Of a stretch of 6,967 bases of DNA, positions 6,068-6,967 are shown one piece after another. The notes below the pieces were generated by a model. It saw only the letters and a list, made by a program, of their open reading frames with translations. It searched no databases and was not told where the DNA came from. Position 1 is the stretch's first letter, and each line of letters begins with the position of its first letter. Source of the DNA: Acidobacteriota bacterium. GTDB lineage: Bacteria; Actinomycetota; Acidimicrobiia; Acidimicrobiales; SHLQ01. The position numbers and the translations under genes were made by a program. Location of the stretch: positions 1 to 6,967 of the forward strand of contig JADFOM010000134.1 of the NCBI GenBank assembly GCA_022562835.1, read 5' to 3'.

Positions 6068-6355
6068 GACACGGTTAGCAACAGATCCACTCCAGCAGCC
6101 TCCAACCGGAACAACAACGTCGCAGGACCCCAACCAGGGTTTGATACTCGCAACTCCGCGATCAGCGCGTCGACCTCGGCCGGCATCTGATGAGGACGCG
6201 AGTCCGGCTCCACCAACACGACGACCCTCCCCACCCCGGCACTGACAACGCCCCATCACCAGCACAGAGGGCTCAGCACCGCCCGTCGAGAACAGCAAGG
6301 TGTGACACAGCTACTGGAACCACTGTCGCCCAGCTACCGGAGCCGCGTCCCCGAC
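6064..6355 (-). pseudogene. decayed IS481-like transposase, N-terminal part
   Basis: Read on the minus strand, 6213-6064 gives a recognisable piece of an IS481-family (rve) transposase: SRPHQMPAEVDALIAEL, then NPGWGP, then RLEAAGVD and TVSA. This is the segment that links the N-terminal helix-turn-helix to the DDE domain in such proteins (usual phrases: SRPH..P..VEA.I..LR, HPGWGPR, EL.RRGV). A second weaker piece in another frame (6355-6314, VGDAAPVAGRQW) resembles the start of the helix-turn-helix. It ends in a TAG, so frameshifts or deletions have occurred. The whole catalytic DDE domain is missing, because the fragment is cut off just past the end of the sortase gene. It cannot encode an active transposase. 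I recognise the family with fair confidence from 6064-6213 only. Confidence 0.5.
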
Positions 6356-6453
6356 CTGGAACGCACCAACCGGAGTCACATGTCCACCATGACCCAGGCC
6401 AGCACAAGAATCTAGCGAACTTTTCACGGGCTAGACCGACGGTTCTCAAGTTT

Positions 6454-6479
6454 GGCGAGCGCCGTAAAAGGCTCTGGCC
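6454..6479 (-). terminator. imperfect hairpin downstream of the tRNA fragment
   Basis: GGC, AG and GCC (6454-6456, 6458-6459, 6461-6463) pair with GGC, CT and GCC (6470-6472, 6474-6475, 6477-6479) around GTAAAA, with two single mismatches. It lies 12 bases beyond the CCA end of the tRNA fragment in the tRNA's direction, so it may be the terminator of the original tRNA gene. The call is weak because of the mismatches. Confidence 0.22.
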
Positions 6480-6490
6480 TTCGTGTTTGT

Positions 6491-6534
6491 TGGTCGGGCT
6501 GAGAGGATTTGAACCTCCCACCTTCGGTCCCAGA
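6491..6534 (-). other. 3' half of a tRNA-Pro, probable attachment-site remnant
   Basis: Read on the minus strand from 6534 to 6491: anticodon loop TCTGGGA, 3' anticodon strand CCGAA, a four-base variable loop GGTG, T-stem GGAGG, T-loop TTCAAAT, T-stem CCTCT, 3' acceptor strand CAGCCCG, A73 and encoded CCA. G72 (implying a C1-G72 pair) with A73, together with TGG plus G37, are marks of bacterial tRNA-Pro(UGG). The 5' half is absent: sequence above 6534 has no acceptor 5' strand (CGGGCTG) and no D-arm, and the 5' anticodon strand is only partly complementary. Position 33 is C rather than T, suggesting that tRNA identity begins at about position 34 (6532). Integrative elements using tyrosine recombinases often recombine in the anticodon loop and leave exactly this 3' fragment at their far end. 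I infer an attachment site, not a working tRNA. Confidence 0.62.
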
Positions 6535-6746
6535 CCCAAAAAGGAGGTTTTGCGGTTCCGCGGCATTGCAGACCAAAACCGGAGAGATCCCTGCAGTCAC
6601 TTGGGCAAACCACCATTCTCCCTTCACGTCGGTTCTCAGAAAAGTGAAGACTAAATGAGGACCGTCCCGCGACGACGACCTTGGTCAAAGTCGACCGGTG
6701 TCGCTAGCCGCCTAACCGTCTCGCAGCCGGCGCCGAAAGAACACCC
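6535..6746. other. stretch without a recognisable gene
   Basis: Apart from the inverted repeat at 6546-6580, I see no coding signal, RNA gene or promoter in this interval on either strand. The open frames here are short and on the lower side are made from the tRNA fragment. A search for the missing 5' half of the tRNA on the minus strand in 6540-6967 found no CGGGCTG acceptor strand. Confidence 0.5.
6546..6580. repeat. inverted repeat next to the tRNA fragment
   Basis: GGTTTTG (6546-6552) and CAAAACC (6574-6580) are perfect 7-base inverted arms around 21 bases. A smaller GCG/CGC stem overlaps the left arm (6552-6561). It lies on the side expected to be element DNA. Its role is unknown; it could be a recombinase or excisionase arm site, or chance. 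Confidence 0.4.
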
Positions 6747-6967
6747 ATGACACCGCGAGACCGTGCGCCGCCATCGCGCCGTGTCCGGCTGCAAGGCTGG
6801 CGCGTCCAAACAGCAGCCTGCGTCGCCGGCTGCTCCGACCGGACCGCGTACCGGTGGCTACGCCAGCACGACGAAGCAACGCCTAGTCAAACGTGAACTC
6901 GGCGATCACCCGTCGCGGTCAGCGAGTTCTGACGCGCAGCTCTCTATCCACAAGTCGCGCCACGCGG
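6747..6967 (+). pseudogene. decayed IS481-like transposase helix-turn-helix, runs off the right edge
   Basis: The frame starting at ATG 6747 reads MTPRDRAPPSRRVRLQGWRV, then QTAACVAGCSDRTAYRWLRQ, and stops at 6894-6896. The second phrase is a typical N-terminal helix-turn-helix of actinobacterial IS481-family transposases (usual wording W.V..AA..AG.S.RTA.RWL). In another frame, LTRSSLSTSRATR (from 6929) resembles the DRSSRPH...TR segment that should follow, which implies a frameshift between them. The rest, including any DDE domain, lies beyond the window or is lost. It is in the opposite orientation to the fragment at 6064-6355, so the two are probably separate insertions. It could alternatively be another HTH protein fragment. 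Confidence 0.42.

Noticed and set aside
6491..6567. A complete tRNA-Pro of normal length
   Set aside because: The expected 5' 30 bases do not form an acceptor strand complementary to CAGCCCG and show no D-arm.
6190..6654. A 154-codon open frame on the plus strand
   Set aside because: Its only familiar phrase, VGLRGFEPPT (about 6495-6524), is what the antisense of a tRNA T-arm and acceptor stem encodes, a common false gene. The rest has low-complexity, unstructured composition and overlaps the transposase relic.
6446..6688. Minus-strand open frames of 67-97 codons across the tRNA fragment (for example the phrase VGGSNPLSPTN)
   Set aside because: These are translations of the tRNA 3' half itself and have no other protein-like content.
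6535..6967. A tRNA-Pro interrupted in the anticodon loop by a group I intron
   Set aside because: The break position fits, but no 5' exon with CGGGCTG and D-arm is found on the minus strand up to the window edge and I see no intron core elements. The 5' exon could still lie outside the window.

Overview
The window looks like chromosomal DNA from a moderately GC-rich actinobacterium. Class Acidimicrobiia is my best guess, because of the DUF512-like/Der pair, a class F sortase, and sparse or missing Shine-Dalgarno sites before several genes. This placement rests on recognising protein families, not on a marker gene.

Layout, left to right. Positions 131-1935 hold the C-terminal part of a DUF512-type protein overlapping the ribosome-assembly GTPase gene der by ATGA. 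Positions 2027-3315 hold a membrane-anchored SpoIIE/PP2C-type serine phosphatase followed by a 62-residue zinc-ribbon membrane microprotein. A small secreted protein on the minus strand (3409-3747) converges on that pair, and a strong two-part hairpin sits in the gap. A membrane-anchored purple-acid-phosphatase-like metallophosphoesterase (3823-4743) diverges from the secreted protein. Positions 4971-6053 hold a two-gene cell-surface unit: a short protein with a signal peptide, Glu/Pro/Ala repeats and a C-terminal anchor, then a class F sortase. The short protein's C-terminus has the layout of a sortase sorting signal but no LPXTG.

From 6054 to the right edge I find no intact protein gene. 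This region holds a decayed IS481-like transposase piece on the minus strand, the 3' half of a tRNA-Pro on the minus strand, and a second decayed IS481-like piece on the plus strand at the edge. The tRNA part runs from the anticodon loop to CCA and has no 5' half. That pattern fits the displaced 3' copy left when an integrative element inserts into a tRNA gene. By orientation, the host chromosome would lie to the left and the element to the right, beyond this window.

The genes do not form one pathway. The best candidates for something undescribed are the sortase with its non-LPXTG partner, the apparently 5'-truncated DUF512 gene, and the tRNA-Pro attachment scar.
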